Source: Hymenobacter ruricola (GTDB taxonomy: Bacteria > Bacteroidota > Bacteroidia > Cytophagales > Hymenobacteraceae). Taken from it: a stretch of DNA of 64,000 bases. The stretch is from assembly GCF_015694525.1 (NCBI RefSeq), contig NZ_JADQDM010000007.1, positions 228,526-292,525 on the forward strand. The letters are read 5' to 3'. Positions 15,316-23,800 of this stretch are shown here, one piece after another (the stretch's first letter is position 1; each line of letters starts with the position of its first letter). The notes below the pieces were generated by a model, which made no database searches, had not been told where the DNA came from, and worked only from the letters and a program-made list of their open reading frames with translations. Position numbers and translations under genes: made by a program.

Positions 15316-15776
15316 TTCAGGTATTGCCAGGATTTTTGACTGGCCTTAATGGTTTGCGTGGGGTTAGGATGCAGGCCCCCACCCTGCCATTCGTTTGTGG
15401 TAAGCCAGTCCTCAAAATAGTAAAGCCAGGTTTTCGCCCATGGTACGAGGGTGCGAGAGAGCCGCTGATGTGGTTGCCATTCGCGCAACCAAGGCGTAAA
15501 CAGGCACAGACGGATGGTACGCTGGCAGTACAAATGAGGAATGGTGCGGTCGCCGGCCAGCTCGCGTAGCGACGGGCTAACGACATGCACCTGTGGCCAC
15601 GTGTTGGGCGAAGCGTAGGTAAGCCGAATGACATAGGTGCGGCTCAGCGAGGTAGGGCGTAGCGCCACCAGCCAAGTGAGGCCCTGCTTAGTAAGCTGGC
15701 CCTGCCCCTCGGGCCAGTCGCAACGCAAGGAAGCCAACTGCTGCGCCACAGACACACGCTTAATACCTTGGAACAT
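15312..15776 (-). CDS. Lone E2-like protein of type II-short CBASS
   Basis: A 154-aa protein with the features of bacterial E2-like (UBC-fold) CBASS accessory proteins: HLYCQRTIRLCLFTPWLREW (candidate catalytic Cys at residue 84 or 91), then WAKTWLYYFEDWLTTNEWQG and GGGLHP. E2-like proteins attach the CD-NTase C-terminus to a target and raise its activity. No E1 domain and no JAB protease gene are present, which fits the type II-short class. It lies between the CD-NTase (8-base gap) and the effector (4-base overlap), so it is translationally coupled to both. Confidence 0.85.
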   Translation of the reverse strand: MFQGIKRVSVAQQLASLRCDWPEGQGQLTKQGLTWLVALRPTSLSRTYVIRLTYASPNTWPQVHVVSPSLRELAGDRTIPHLYCQRTIRLCLFTPWLREWQPHQRLSRTLVPWAKTWLYYFEDWLTTNEWQGGGLHPNPTQTIKASQKSWQYLK

Positions 15777-15784
15777 GGCTTCGA

Positions 15785-17014
15785 TTATTTGCCAAAGAAA
15801 TTATTGCGAGGCACCGTCATGGCGGCAGCAGCTGAAGTAATGATGCGAGTAGGGGCCGGTATGGTCAAGCGGTTCTCAGTGCGTGCCTGGGATATAGCTT
15901 GTACGTCCCGAGAAAATACGCGCGTTACTTCAGTACCTCCTAGGGTAAGCTGCAATGACTTGCGCAACTCGTCTCGGCCCCGTAAATCCTTCAGTTTCAA
16001 TAGGTCGTGCTGTACAGCACGGTGCCAGGCCATGAAGGTGTTGTAATACTCTTCTCCTTGCCATTTATCGGCAAAGTTCTCACCGTCGATGGTAGGGTTC
16101 GGCACGTTGTACACGCGCTTTCCCTGCCAATCGTGGCTTACTCCAATAAACTGCGGCATCAGCTCTATGACGGCATTCATCACGTCAAACGCTGATTCGT
16201 ACTCGGTGAGTCCCACAGCCGTTTTGTAAGCGTGCGCCGCCAGCGTAGTGATGATGATGGAAATGGGCGCAAAGTCGGCCAGACGCGGGTGGCTTTCCCG
16301 GTATACGTCGCGGTGACGCTTCATGAACTGTACCGCCCGACGCAGGATGCCACGGGGAGCGTCCTGGGCGGGCACGGGTTCTGTAGTACCAAGCGCAACG
16401 AGGTGTCGGCCCTCCGAAAAGGCTTTGTCAAACTGCTTGGTGCGGGGCACCAAAGCTGCTATGGGAGTAAACCAGTTGACGTAACCTTCCGGATTGGACG
16501 GCTTCCAGATTTTCAGCTTGCGGTCGGGTACGTAGATGCTACCGTTGGGGCAAGTTGGGTTGCTGACGGCGGGCGTGATGTCCAGGTGGAACTCGTTGGC
16601 GTAAATGATACGAACGCAGCGTTTTTTCAATTCCACCATGCCCGCGTAAGTGGCGTGGGCTTTCAGACGCAGGAAAAGAAAGTCGTATATCTGCTGCTGG
16701 GTGTAAAGTTGGGGGTGCGCGCCGCGCAACAAGTAGATGAAATCGAGGTCGTACTCCTCGCCGTGAAGCGGCCTCACAGTGGTTCCCAACGCGAACGAGC
16801 CTTGAGGAAAGGAATGAGGATTGAGCCGGCTGAGCGTAGGGCAACCGTCCAAGTGAGCGATGACGCTATGGTAGCGTTTCTCCGCTTCCTGGTAGCGGGC
16901 TGGGGGAATTTCTAACTCCTTCCCTATCTGGTCGAGGAGTGCGAACAAGTCGTTTTTGCGCGCTGCACGCTGGGCAGGACTTTCGGCGGGAGTGAGGTAA
17001 TCAAAGTTAGCCAT
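15785..17014 (-). CDS. CD-NTase (CBASS oligonucleotide cyclase)
   Basis: A 409-aa cGAS/DncV-like nucleotidyltransferase that makes the cyclic nucleotide signal. The catalytic core is QGSFALGTT (71-79, GS motif), EEYDLDF (D89, D91) and FHLDITP (D145, third metal ligand). It starts at the ATG at 17014. It is the first gene of the CBASS operon. The protein ends in NNFFGK, with Gly as penultimate rather than last residue, notable because E2-linked CD-NTases are joined through a C-terminal Gly. A pair of weak promoter elements is upstream but not convincing. Confidence 0.92.
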   Translation of the reverse strand: MANFDYLTPAESPAQRAARKNDLFALLDQIGKELEIPPARYQEAEKRYHSVIAHLDGCPTLSRLNPHSFPQGSFALGTTVRPLHGEEYDLDFIYLLRGAHPQLYTQQQIYDFLFLRLKAHATYAGMVELKKRCVRIIYANEFHLDITPAVSNPTCPNGSIYVPDRKLKIWKPSNPEGYVNWFTPIAALVPRTKQFDKAFSEGRHLVALGTTEPVPAQDAPRGILRRAVQFMKRHRDVYRESHPRLADFAPISIIITTLAAHAYKTAVGLTEYESAFDVMNAVIELMPQFIGVSHDWQGKRVYNVPNPTIDGENFADKWQGEEYYNTFMAWHRAVQHDLLKLKDLRGRDELRKSLQLTLGGTEVTRVFSRDVQAISQARTENRLTIPAPTRIITSAAAAMTVPRNNFFGK

Positions 17015-17115
17015 AGCAACGAAGTACTTTTTTGGAAGCAGAATTGAAGTGAGTAGATTAGCCTATGGACCACCAGTTCATGCCGGTGGCCCATACAAAA
17101 CGGCGTGACAAGCGC

Positions 17116-17313
17116 TTAACGCTTGTTGCTGATATACTGAATGCTATAGAGCAGCCCAAAGATTGAAGCAAGGGCAATGATGAGAACTTGGTTGTCCTTG
17201 CTCAAGGAGCGGAAGCCTTTCCAAGCCATTTTAGCGGGGTTGGCAAAAGCTTCTTGAATGGTCGACGAAACGCGGACGAGGTCGGTGATGGTGGGTTGAA
17301 CTGTGGGGTACAT
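17116..17313 (-). CDS. Small tail-anchored membrane protein
   Basis: A 65-aa protein with a soluble N-terminal 44 residues (MYPTVQPTITDLVRVSSTIQ) and one C-terminal membrane segment (about 48-62, VLIIALASIFGLLYSIQYI) ending in SNKR. Its role is unknown. It sits just upstream of the CBASS operon in the same direction (102 bases before the CD-NTase start). It could be a phage or defence accessory, but spacing does not force a link. Confidence 0.55.
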   Translation of the reverse strand: MYPTVQPTITDLVRVSSTIQEAFANPAKMAWKGFRSLSKDNQVLIIALASIFGLLYSIQYISNKR

Positions 17314-17465
17314 AAAAATTACAATTAGTTAGCTGACGACTTATGCCAGATAGGTTTGAGATTGGGCCGGTAGAATGAGGCAGCAGGTACCGGCGCGACC
17401 AGCCAGGGCACGCGGGCACGAAGGCAGCTCCGCTCCAAAAGGGAGCGGAGCTGCACTTGATGAGA

Positions 17466-17687
17466 TTAGCCCGGAATATTGCGGGGGTCGCGGCCGTGGC
17501 TGTCGCTGGCCCGAATCTGCCCGTTGGGGCGATGGATGACCAGCTCACTGCCGTTGCGAGCGGCTTGGGGGCGCGCTACGGCAATGGCCTGCGCCTGAGT
17601 GGGCATGATGACGGAGGCGCGCTGCGCGCCGGCTGAGATAACGGCGAAGCCGTTGGGGCGGGGGGTGACGTGGACGTTTTTGCCCAT
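17466..17687 (-). CDS. DUF2188 protein
   Basis: A 73-aa protein that matches DUF2188 almost end to end: NVHVTPRPNGFAVISAGAQR, then QAQAIAVARPQAARNGSELV, then IHRPNGQIRASDSHGRDP. Function of the family is unknown. The start at 17687 (MGKNVHV) is fixed by the family N-terminus. It is a single gene with a 7-bp dyad in its upstream region (17715-17733). Confidence 0.85.
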   Translation of the reverse strand: MGKNVHVTPRPNGFAVISAGAQRASVIMPTQAQAIAVARPQAARNGSELVIHRPNGQIRASDSHGRDPRNIPG

Positions 17688-18009
17688 GATAGTTGTCGGG
17701 TTTTGAAGGTTTGTTACCCTTGCCAGAAGGGTACACCGAGCCAGACAACCGAACGCGAGGTTAGGAATTGCGTAAAAAGCAAGTACTTTCGCGGACGGAA
17801 TTGTCCAAGAAGGGGTCACGGAGGTGGCTAAGCCTCCGGTCCCGGTCAGTTGCAGCAAGGTTAGAGGTCGCAATTCTTGCTTGCTGCAGTTGCGCAGAAG
17901 AAGCCGGTCGTCACATCCCGTGGCGGGCGGTTTTTGCCTTTAGGGCAGGTTGTAAAAATATCAGGTCATTAGCGGGCAGAAGTGATAAATGGTTTGACAG
18001 CAGCTGCGG
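17688..18009. other. Intergenic region upstream of DUF2188
   Basis: About 320 bases with no convincing gene. It holds the dyad TACCCTT-gccag-AAGGGTA (17715-17733) and a weaker GGAGG....CCTCC hairpin near 17820-17838. Part of it must serve as the leader of the DUF2188 gene. The open frame at 17768-18013 has no protein-like features. Confidence 0.5.
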
Positions 18010-18549
18010 TTAGCGGCTGCGAGGGCCAGCGTTCAGGTATTGCTGGTAAGTGGTAAAGCCTGGTTTGCTATTCCGTTTTTTTAGCAGCGCCAGGAAGGCA
18101 TCACACTCAGTTGGGGTCAGATGGCCGTCCTGGATAGCAAAATGCAGAATATCGAGGGTAGTGTAGTACTTGATGCGGTGGGTGGTGCAGTAATCAACGA
18201 TGTCGCGCAGGTTGCTGCTGGCGATGTAGTCGCCGTGGTAGCGGGCCATAGCCATGCAGGCGCTTTCGCCGGGGCCACGCCGGGCCAGTAGGTTTTCAAA
18301 TTCGAGCAGCACCTGATTGTCGGAAGAGAAGTCAATGATGGCAATGCTGGAGAGTTTAACCAGCCGTTCGAGGGGCTGGTCGAAGCGGGTAACCTGCTCC
18401 AACTCGGCCATTACCTCGCGCAGAATGACCAGGCGGCCGGGGAAAACGGCGTTGAGCAGGCCAGCCCGCTCACCTTTCAGAAAGTGGCTTAGAACATCGG
18501 CATCAAGCAGAATGCGGGGTTGAGTGGCAGAAGGTGTTCGGACTGGCAT
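18010..18549 (-). CDS. PIN-domain protein (toxin-like nuclease)
   Basis: A 179-aa protein. The PIN fold is recognised by LLDADVLSHF (D16, D18), REVMAELEQV (conserved Glu), GESACMAMARY (GE motif) and IASSNLRDIVDYC. The third acidic cluster is less clear; TTLDIL follows. PIN proteins are RNases used as toxins. It is the third gene of a leftward set: XRE regulator, ImmA/IrrE peptidase, PIN. The start is 17 bases after the peptidase stop, consistent with one operon. Regulation by peptidase cleavage of the XRE protein is plausible. Confidence 0.8.
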   Translation of the reverse strand: MPVRTPSATQPRILLDADVLSHFLKGERAGLLNAVFPGRLVILREVMAELEQVTRFDQPLERLVKLSSIAIIDFSSDNQVLLEFENLLARRGPGESACMAMARYHGDYIASSNLRDIVDYCTTHRIKYYTTLDILHFAIQDGHLTPTECDAFLALLKKRNSKPGFTTYQQYLNAGPRSR

Positions 18550-18566
18550 GGAAAGAGTATGGCGCG

Positions 18567-19316
18567 TTAATCGGGAGTTTCGGTACCGATATAGCTTAAG
18601 TCCAGGCCAAAGTCGCGCAGGATGTTGGCGTAGTCCGTTTCGGTAATAAGGTCTTCTTCATAGGCCTGGGAGGCCAGCGGCACATAGTCGCCGATTGACT
18701 TCCGGTAGGGAGTAGTGCGGTACAGCTCAGTGGGCGCGCCAAACTGGCGGGCGGTGGCCGCCGGGTTGGCGGCCCACTCCTCCCGCAGGGCACGGGTAAT
18801 CAGGCCCATTGTTTCGAGGCGCACCAGCAAGGCCTGGCGGGAACACTGAAAATCCTGCTCCAACTTCACCACCGTTTTTAAAGTAAGATGGGGCGTGGGC
18901 TCCATCTCACCTGCTTCGTCGGCCGCTACCAGAATATGGGGCTCCGGCATCAGAAGCAGGGCAGCGAACCAGTCGGCAAACAACTCTTCGGGGTCGGTCT
19001 GGGAGCCAAAACGGCCAGCTTGGGAAGGGTGCGGCGTGAAGTTGGGCTGGACAAAGAGGTGGTACAGCTCGTGCACCATTGTGAAATTCTGCTTGCCACG
19101 GGAGTGGTCGGAATTGACAAGCATGAACGACTTGCCATCGTGACGGATGGCCATGCCGGAGAACAGCCCGTCGAGGGGCTTGAACACGGTGCGCACACCG
19201 AGGCGTAGCAACAGCTTTTCCACGTCGATGGGACGACCGCGGCCTAGCTCGTGCTGCTGGCGGAAACGGGCTACTTTCGCCTCCAGCTGCTGAATTTCGA
19301 CATCTTTAATCTTCAC
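18567..19316 (-). CDS. ImmA/IrrE-family metallopeptidase
   Basis: A 249-aa zinc peptidase. HELYH at residues 82-86 carries the HExxH motif, followed by DPEELFADWFAALLLMP (Glu ligand region). Members cleave repressors of the XRE type (ImmR, DdrO) in response to DNA damage or another signal. Its start overlaps the XRE gene stop by 11 bases. Residues 1-55 are an unassigned helical N-terminus. With the PIN gene downstream this is a three-gene regulatory or TA-like unit. Confidence 0.9.
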   Translation of the reverse strand: MKIKDVEIQQLEAKVARFRQQHELGRGRPIDVEKLLLRLGVRTVFKPLDGLFSGMAIRHDGKSFMLVNSDHSRGKQNFTMVHELYHLFVQPNFTPHPSQAGRFGSQTDPEELFADWFAALLLMPEPHILVAADEAGEMEPTPHLTLKTVVKLEQDFQCSRQALLVRLETMGLITRALREEWAANPAATARQFGAPTELYRTTPYRKSIGDYVPLASQAYEEDLITETDYANILRDFGLDLSYIGTETPD

Positions 19317-19665
19317 GGCTCAGGAGATTATCTAGGCGCACATAGTTGGATACGATGCGGCGGAAAGAGGCAATTTGTTCGAGGTGGACGAGGCTGATGG
19401 GGCCTGCCGAGCGGAATGCAAAGGCAGCATTAAGGGCTTGGATGGTGGGTTCAGTGGACAGCAGGTCGGCTAGGCTGACGCCGAACAGGTCAGAGAGCTT
19501 GCGCAGGATGGTGAGGTTAGGTTTGCGGGCCTCTGTTTCGAAATAGGATACCTCCCCGCGGGATACACCGAGATAATCGGCCAATAGCTGCTGGCTTAGG
19601 CCCATGTTCTCACGTAGCGTTCTGATGTTAGAACCTAGCCCTGGGACTGTTGCTTGCGTTGTCAT
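19306..19665 (-). CDS. XRE-family regulator
   Basis: A 119-aa protein with an HTH at residues 12-67 (NIRTLRENMGLSQQLLADYL, GVSRGEVSYFE), then a helical C-terminus (ALNAAFAFRSAGPISLVHLE). It is probably the repressor of its own operon and the substrate of the ImmA/IrrE peptidase encoded next. It is read from the -7 box at 19714-19721, 49 bases upstream. Confidence 0.87.
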   Translation of the reverse strand: MTTQATVPGLGSNIRTLRENMGLSQQLLADYLGVSRGEVSYFETEARKPNLTILRKLSDLFGVSLADLLSTEPTIQALNAAFAFRSAGPISLVHLEQIASFRRIVSNYVRLDNLLSRED

Positions 19666-19713
19666 GTGATATGTCGCCTCACGGCGGGATATGGGTTGGT
19701 TGGTTCCTTGTTA

Positions 19714-19721
19714 CAAACTTA
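19714..19721 (-). promoter_or_regulatory. Probable -7 box of the XRE-ImmA-PIN operon
   Basis: TAAGTTTG on the minus strand matches TAnnTTTG exactly. No clean -33 TTTG was found at 19-21 bases upstream, so expression may need an activator. Confidence 0.5.
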
Positions 19722-19848
19722 ACGATTATTTTCAATAACACGTTTCATTTTGTCACACAGCTTTGTGGCAATGCGGAGCGAGTAGCTGGATTGATGTGAT
19801 GAAGGCAGTTGCGGGTACATTTGCCTGGCAACTCACTCTGCCCCTATT

Positions 19849-20805
19849 TTGAATGCCTTGCCCCCCTACCTGGCCCGACTGACCAAATTGAAAGTAGATG
19901 TCCGCACAGTGGCGGGGGTCCGTTTGGAATCGCCTTATAAGCCGGCGTTGCTGCTGGCCGTGATTGAAGGCATTGAAGAAAAGGCCATTCAGGATAATCG
20001 TATTGCCATTACGCCGGAGCTAATTGCAGGCTTCAAAGCCTATTGCCAGCTACTGAGTCCGGGGCCAGAATATGGAGCTTGCCCATTTCAACTGCCATTT
20101 TTTCACTTGCGGAGTAGCGGTTTTTGGCACCTACACGCCTGGCCGGGACGAGAGCTGGTGCTAACGGCTTCGAAGTCGGTGCGAAGCTTCGGGCACTTGC
20201 GCGATGTTATTGCCTTCGCCTCATTGGATGCCGACCTATGGGAACTGCTATTGCAACCAGTGGCGCGTGAAGAAATAAGGCAGGCGCTGCTGGTACGCTA
20301 CTTTCCGTTGACACGACAATACTTCCGGCCACGGGCGGGGTTGGAACGGCTAGACGAGCTCGGCCGGCAGATGCTAGAAGAGCCGGCGGCTGTTTACAAC
20401 CGCTCGGTGGACATAGCCAATGAAGAAGCCGTGGCCGAACGCAGCGGTGTATTTGTGCGAGAGGTATTGCGGGCTTATCAGTCGACTTGTGCCGTTTCGG
20501 GGTTGCAGCTGGTGAGCACCACGGGAGCCGCACCGTTACTCGACGCGTGCCACATCGTGCCGTGGTCGGTGAGCCGTGATGACTCAATCGGCAATGGACT
20601 GGCGTTGTGCCCAAACCTGCACCGAGCTTTTGACCGACACCTGTTCTGGGTGGATGATGACTACAGGGTGCGCATGGCCGAGGGCTTTGGAGAGCTAGGA
20701 GGACACGACTATGGGGTGCAGCGCTTCAATGGGCAGCAGCTACGGTTGCCAAAGGTGCGGGCATGGTGGCCACGGGTGGAGAACTTTACAGTGCAGCGGA
20801 CTTAG
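19849..20805 (+). CDS. HNH endonuclease (restriction-type)
   Basis: A 318-aa protein. Residues 1-190 form a helical N-terminal domain (PPYLARLTKLKVDVRTVAGV, ESPYKPALLLAVIEGIEEKA, GPEYGACPFQLPFFHL) of the kind that precedes HNH_2 domains in putative restriction endonucleases. The HNH domain covers about 205-275: STCAVSG, DACHIVPWSVSRDD, SIGNGLALCPNLHRAFDRHL. The only start in a plausible place is a TTG at 19849; no ATG lies nearby upstream in frame. No methyltransferase is adjacent. It is related in architecture to the HNH protein at 3804-4583. Confidence 0.85.
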   Translation: MNALPPYLARLTKLKVDVRTVAGVRLESPYKPALLLAVIEGIEEKAIQDNRIAITPELIAGFKAYCQLLSPGPEYGACPFQLPFFHLRSSGFWHLHAWPGRELVLTASKSVRSFGHLRDVIAFASLDADLWELLLQPVAREEIRQALLVRYFPLTRQYFRPRAGLERLDELGRQMLEEPAAVYNRSVDIANEEAVAERSGVFVREVLRAYQSTCAVSGLQLVSTTGAAPLLDACHIVPWSVSRDDSIGNGLALCPNLHRAFDRHLFWVDDDYRVRMAEGFGELGGHDYGVQRFNGQQLRLPKVRAWWPRVENFTVQRT

Positions 20806-20856
20806 CTGAAATCATTATTCCCTAGCGAATAGGGATTTAATATAATTCTAGTTAGC

Positions 20857-23800
20857 TCATGGGGTTGGTTCGCTATCATGCCAGTTTAACACTAGTTCAG
20901 GATTTGAAAAGCCCTCCTGCCAAGCCCGGCGGACTTCTGGGAGTAAGTCATCTTCAACCACTTCTTCCCAAACTGTTATAATACTGTGCATTTCTGAAAC
21001 AGGCTCTATCTGATTTAGTCGAGTCAGCTGTCCTGCTAAGCGTGCAGCTTGTTCGCGAATGCGGGGACGTTGAAAAAGTCTCTCCTTATCAACAAGACTC
21101 CGAGCCATACTTCTTTCGCGCCACCCAGGTGCCTGAGTACATTCCGCTAGGGCTTGCAGTGCATCTCCAAGCTGAATGGCATAATTCGGCCAGAAGATAC
21201 GCGGAGCAGCAATTACTAAGTCAGCGGCCCAATAAACAATTGCCAGTAAGTCTGGCAGTCCAGGCATGCCTAATCGAATAATGAATTCTTGAAGTAATCC
21301 TTCGGGCAAAGCAGGTAATTTATCCTGGAATGCGGCGTAAGCCCAACGGCAGAGGGCTTCGGCCCCATCACGGACAGATTCGGCGCTAGCTGGAGCAACT
21401 AAAGCTAATCGAATACTGGTAGCGGTGGAGCTCGTATTGCCCAGAATCGGAGTAAGAAACGGTAATGCACTACGAGCAGGCAGCTCATATCTTATTAGTT
21501 CCGTTACGCATGTGTGGATGCGAGCAGCTAATTGTTGGTCATCAGCATTCACATGTGGAATGACTACCTCACGGAGGAATTGACCGGCGTAGTGAAATCC
21601 CTCGTCAGGATGGTAGCCAAAGGCTTCACCGCGCTTGGTCCTTAGAGTTTCCCGTAGCGTCAACTCTTGATGCCTTATCATCCTTTCTAGCGTTTCAAAT
21701 AATACGCAAGCCTCTTCCTTTGTCCAATCAATCCATTCACGCGGCGATGATTTACCAACAAGTAATTTTCCACTGGCAGGACGGGTAGCATGCGTTACAT
21801 TGAAAAGTAATCGGTCAAATGCTGGATTGCCATGATTGCGCTTCTCTGCAGGCTTAGTGGTGAGCTCCCGGTACGCCTCGGCTTGAGTCATCAGCCGCTT
21901 CTTCAATCTAACAACAAGGTCAATTGAGGGTGGCGCGGGCAACAGCAGGACGGTCCACAAGGCAGGCCAATTGTCGAATGAAGGTAATCCATCAGGGTCT
22001 TCAACCTTATCCCATAGCAATTGACCAAATTCAGCTAACTCACCAGTTGTTAACCAACCCAATTGCTGTAATGCCATTAGCCGGCCAAGTGCTGCTTGTT
22101 TTTCATCTTGTTCAGAGGAAGCTAGTAGCTCTAAGCAAACAGCAATTGCTCGTGTAAAGGCGGGAGCGCCCGGACGAGTTTCGGGCAATAAGATTTTAGG
22201 AATGCTTTCGAAAGCACCTGAAGCAAACTGAGGCTCAGCGGCAGCACCGACAAGAGGTGCAAGGTGCTGAGCTACCTCTTCTGACTTCATCAGCGAAGTG
22301 ATGCCTTCAGTAAAATCTGAGTATTGTTCGTGTTTAATGTAAAAATTTTCTCGTTTTAAAAGTTGAGTTGGCCAGTTTTCCCATAGTCCTAATGCTATTT
22401 GGATTGCTCTTAGCCGTAGAGGCTCATCAAGACGGAAGGCAGCTCGCCCCACTAAGCGTAGTGCGATGCCTATCTGCTGAGTTTTGTAACGGTCAGTAAA
22501 ATGCGGCTTCGAGCCGGAACCAGCGGCAGGAAAATTTTGCTCAAGTAAGGCTAAAGCTTTATCTAATAGTGGCAAAAGTTCTGCTGCATCGTAAGCAGCT
22601 AACATTGCTTTGTCCAACAATTGTGCTAGCAAATCGTCATTACCACTACGCAGGATAGCCCCCAGTGCTCGGGAAGAATGTAGACCAAAAAGCCAGCGGC
22701 TAGCTAGGCCTATTACTTTTCTGCTACTACCTGGAATAGCAAATGGATGCCCGCGTTGCTCTTGCGAATCGAGGATATCAAAAGCTGGCTGGTAGGCAGA
22801 TATATTTATTCCACCACCACTAGTTTGGGTACGAATGCGAGAGCCGGTATAAGGGTTGATACTCTCGTAAATTGATAGCTGGAACTCTGGTTCAGGCCCC
22901 TTCAGTAATTCCTCTACCTGCTCTATATCAGCATATGCATTGCAGCGATAGTCCGTATAAAGCTTGTGTCGAGCCAATTCTTCCCGGGTTATATTCCAAA
23001 TATCTTCCTTCATTGGTTCATCGTCGCCCTGCCACCATTTTGCGCTCCTTATATCAGTCAGCAGATGCCTAGCCGATTCTTCCACGGATAGCATATCTAT
23101 CCGTATCGTGCCTCTAGGCTGTTGCAACAGGGCTGTTTCGAGAGCAGAATCAGCATATCGTTCTGCCATATCTAACTCATTGATTTCAGCCCATAATCCC
23201 GCCCGACGTAAATCCCACACAGGGTCGTTACTCATATCTGGCCATTTCTTCAACCAACGGCGGGCTTCCTCTCTGTCTAGATGCTCTAAACGTTCGAGGG
23301 CAGCTTGCCAGCAACGCCACGCTCCGTAGCGGGGTTGCTTTTGAGCAAGAGGCTCAATCTTATCTAATAACTCATGGAAAGCTTGATGATTATAATTATG
23401 GCGTAACTGCTTGAGAAAATAGAAAGCAATGGTAGCCCATTGCTCCTGTTGAACCGGGCTTTCTGGGAGCGGGACGTCAGCAATTATTTTTTTATACAGC
23501 TCTTCTTCTGGTTCTTGCTCAACGACAAGCATACCACGGTCGAGACGCCAGACTAACTCGGACAGTACTAGCAATTGCTTATCAACTGGCAGTGTAGCTG
23601 CCCAATCAACGATGGTGTAATGCCACGGTTTAGTTCGTTTAATTAGACTTGGACGGTTTCGGCGTGGTAAAACCAGCCAGCCTGGATAGGCTTTGCGAGT
23701 TAGTTTCCAACCTTCGATTTGAGTGTAGAGTTCTTGCTGAGCAGCTTCAGAATAACCTTGCTCTAGAACTCCTTCGACCACCTTACGCCGATTCTTTAAT

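Noticed and set aside
17768..18013. 81-codon plus-strand frame upstream of DUF2188
   Set aside because: No start context and no protein-like composition; it covers the leader and dyad of the DUF2188 gene.
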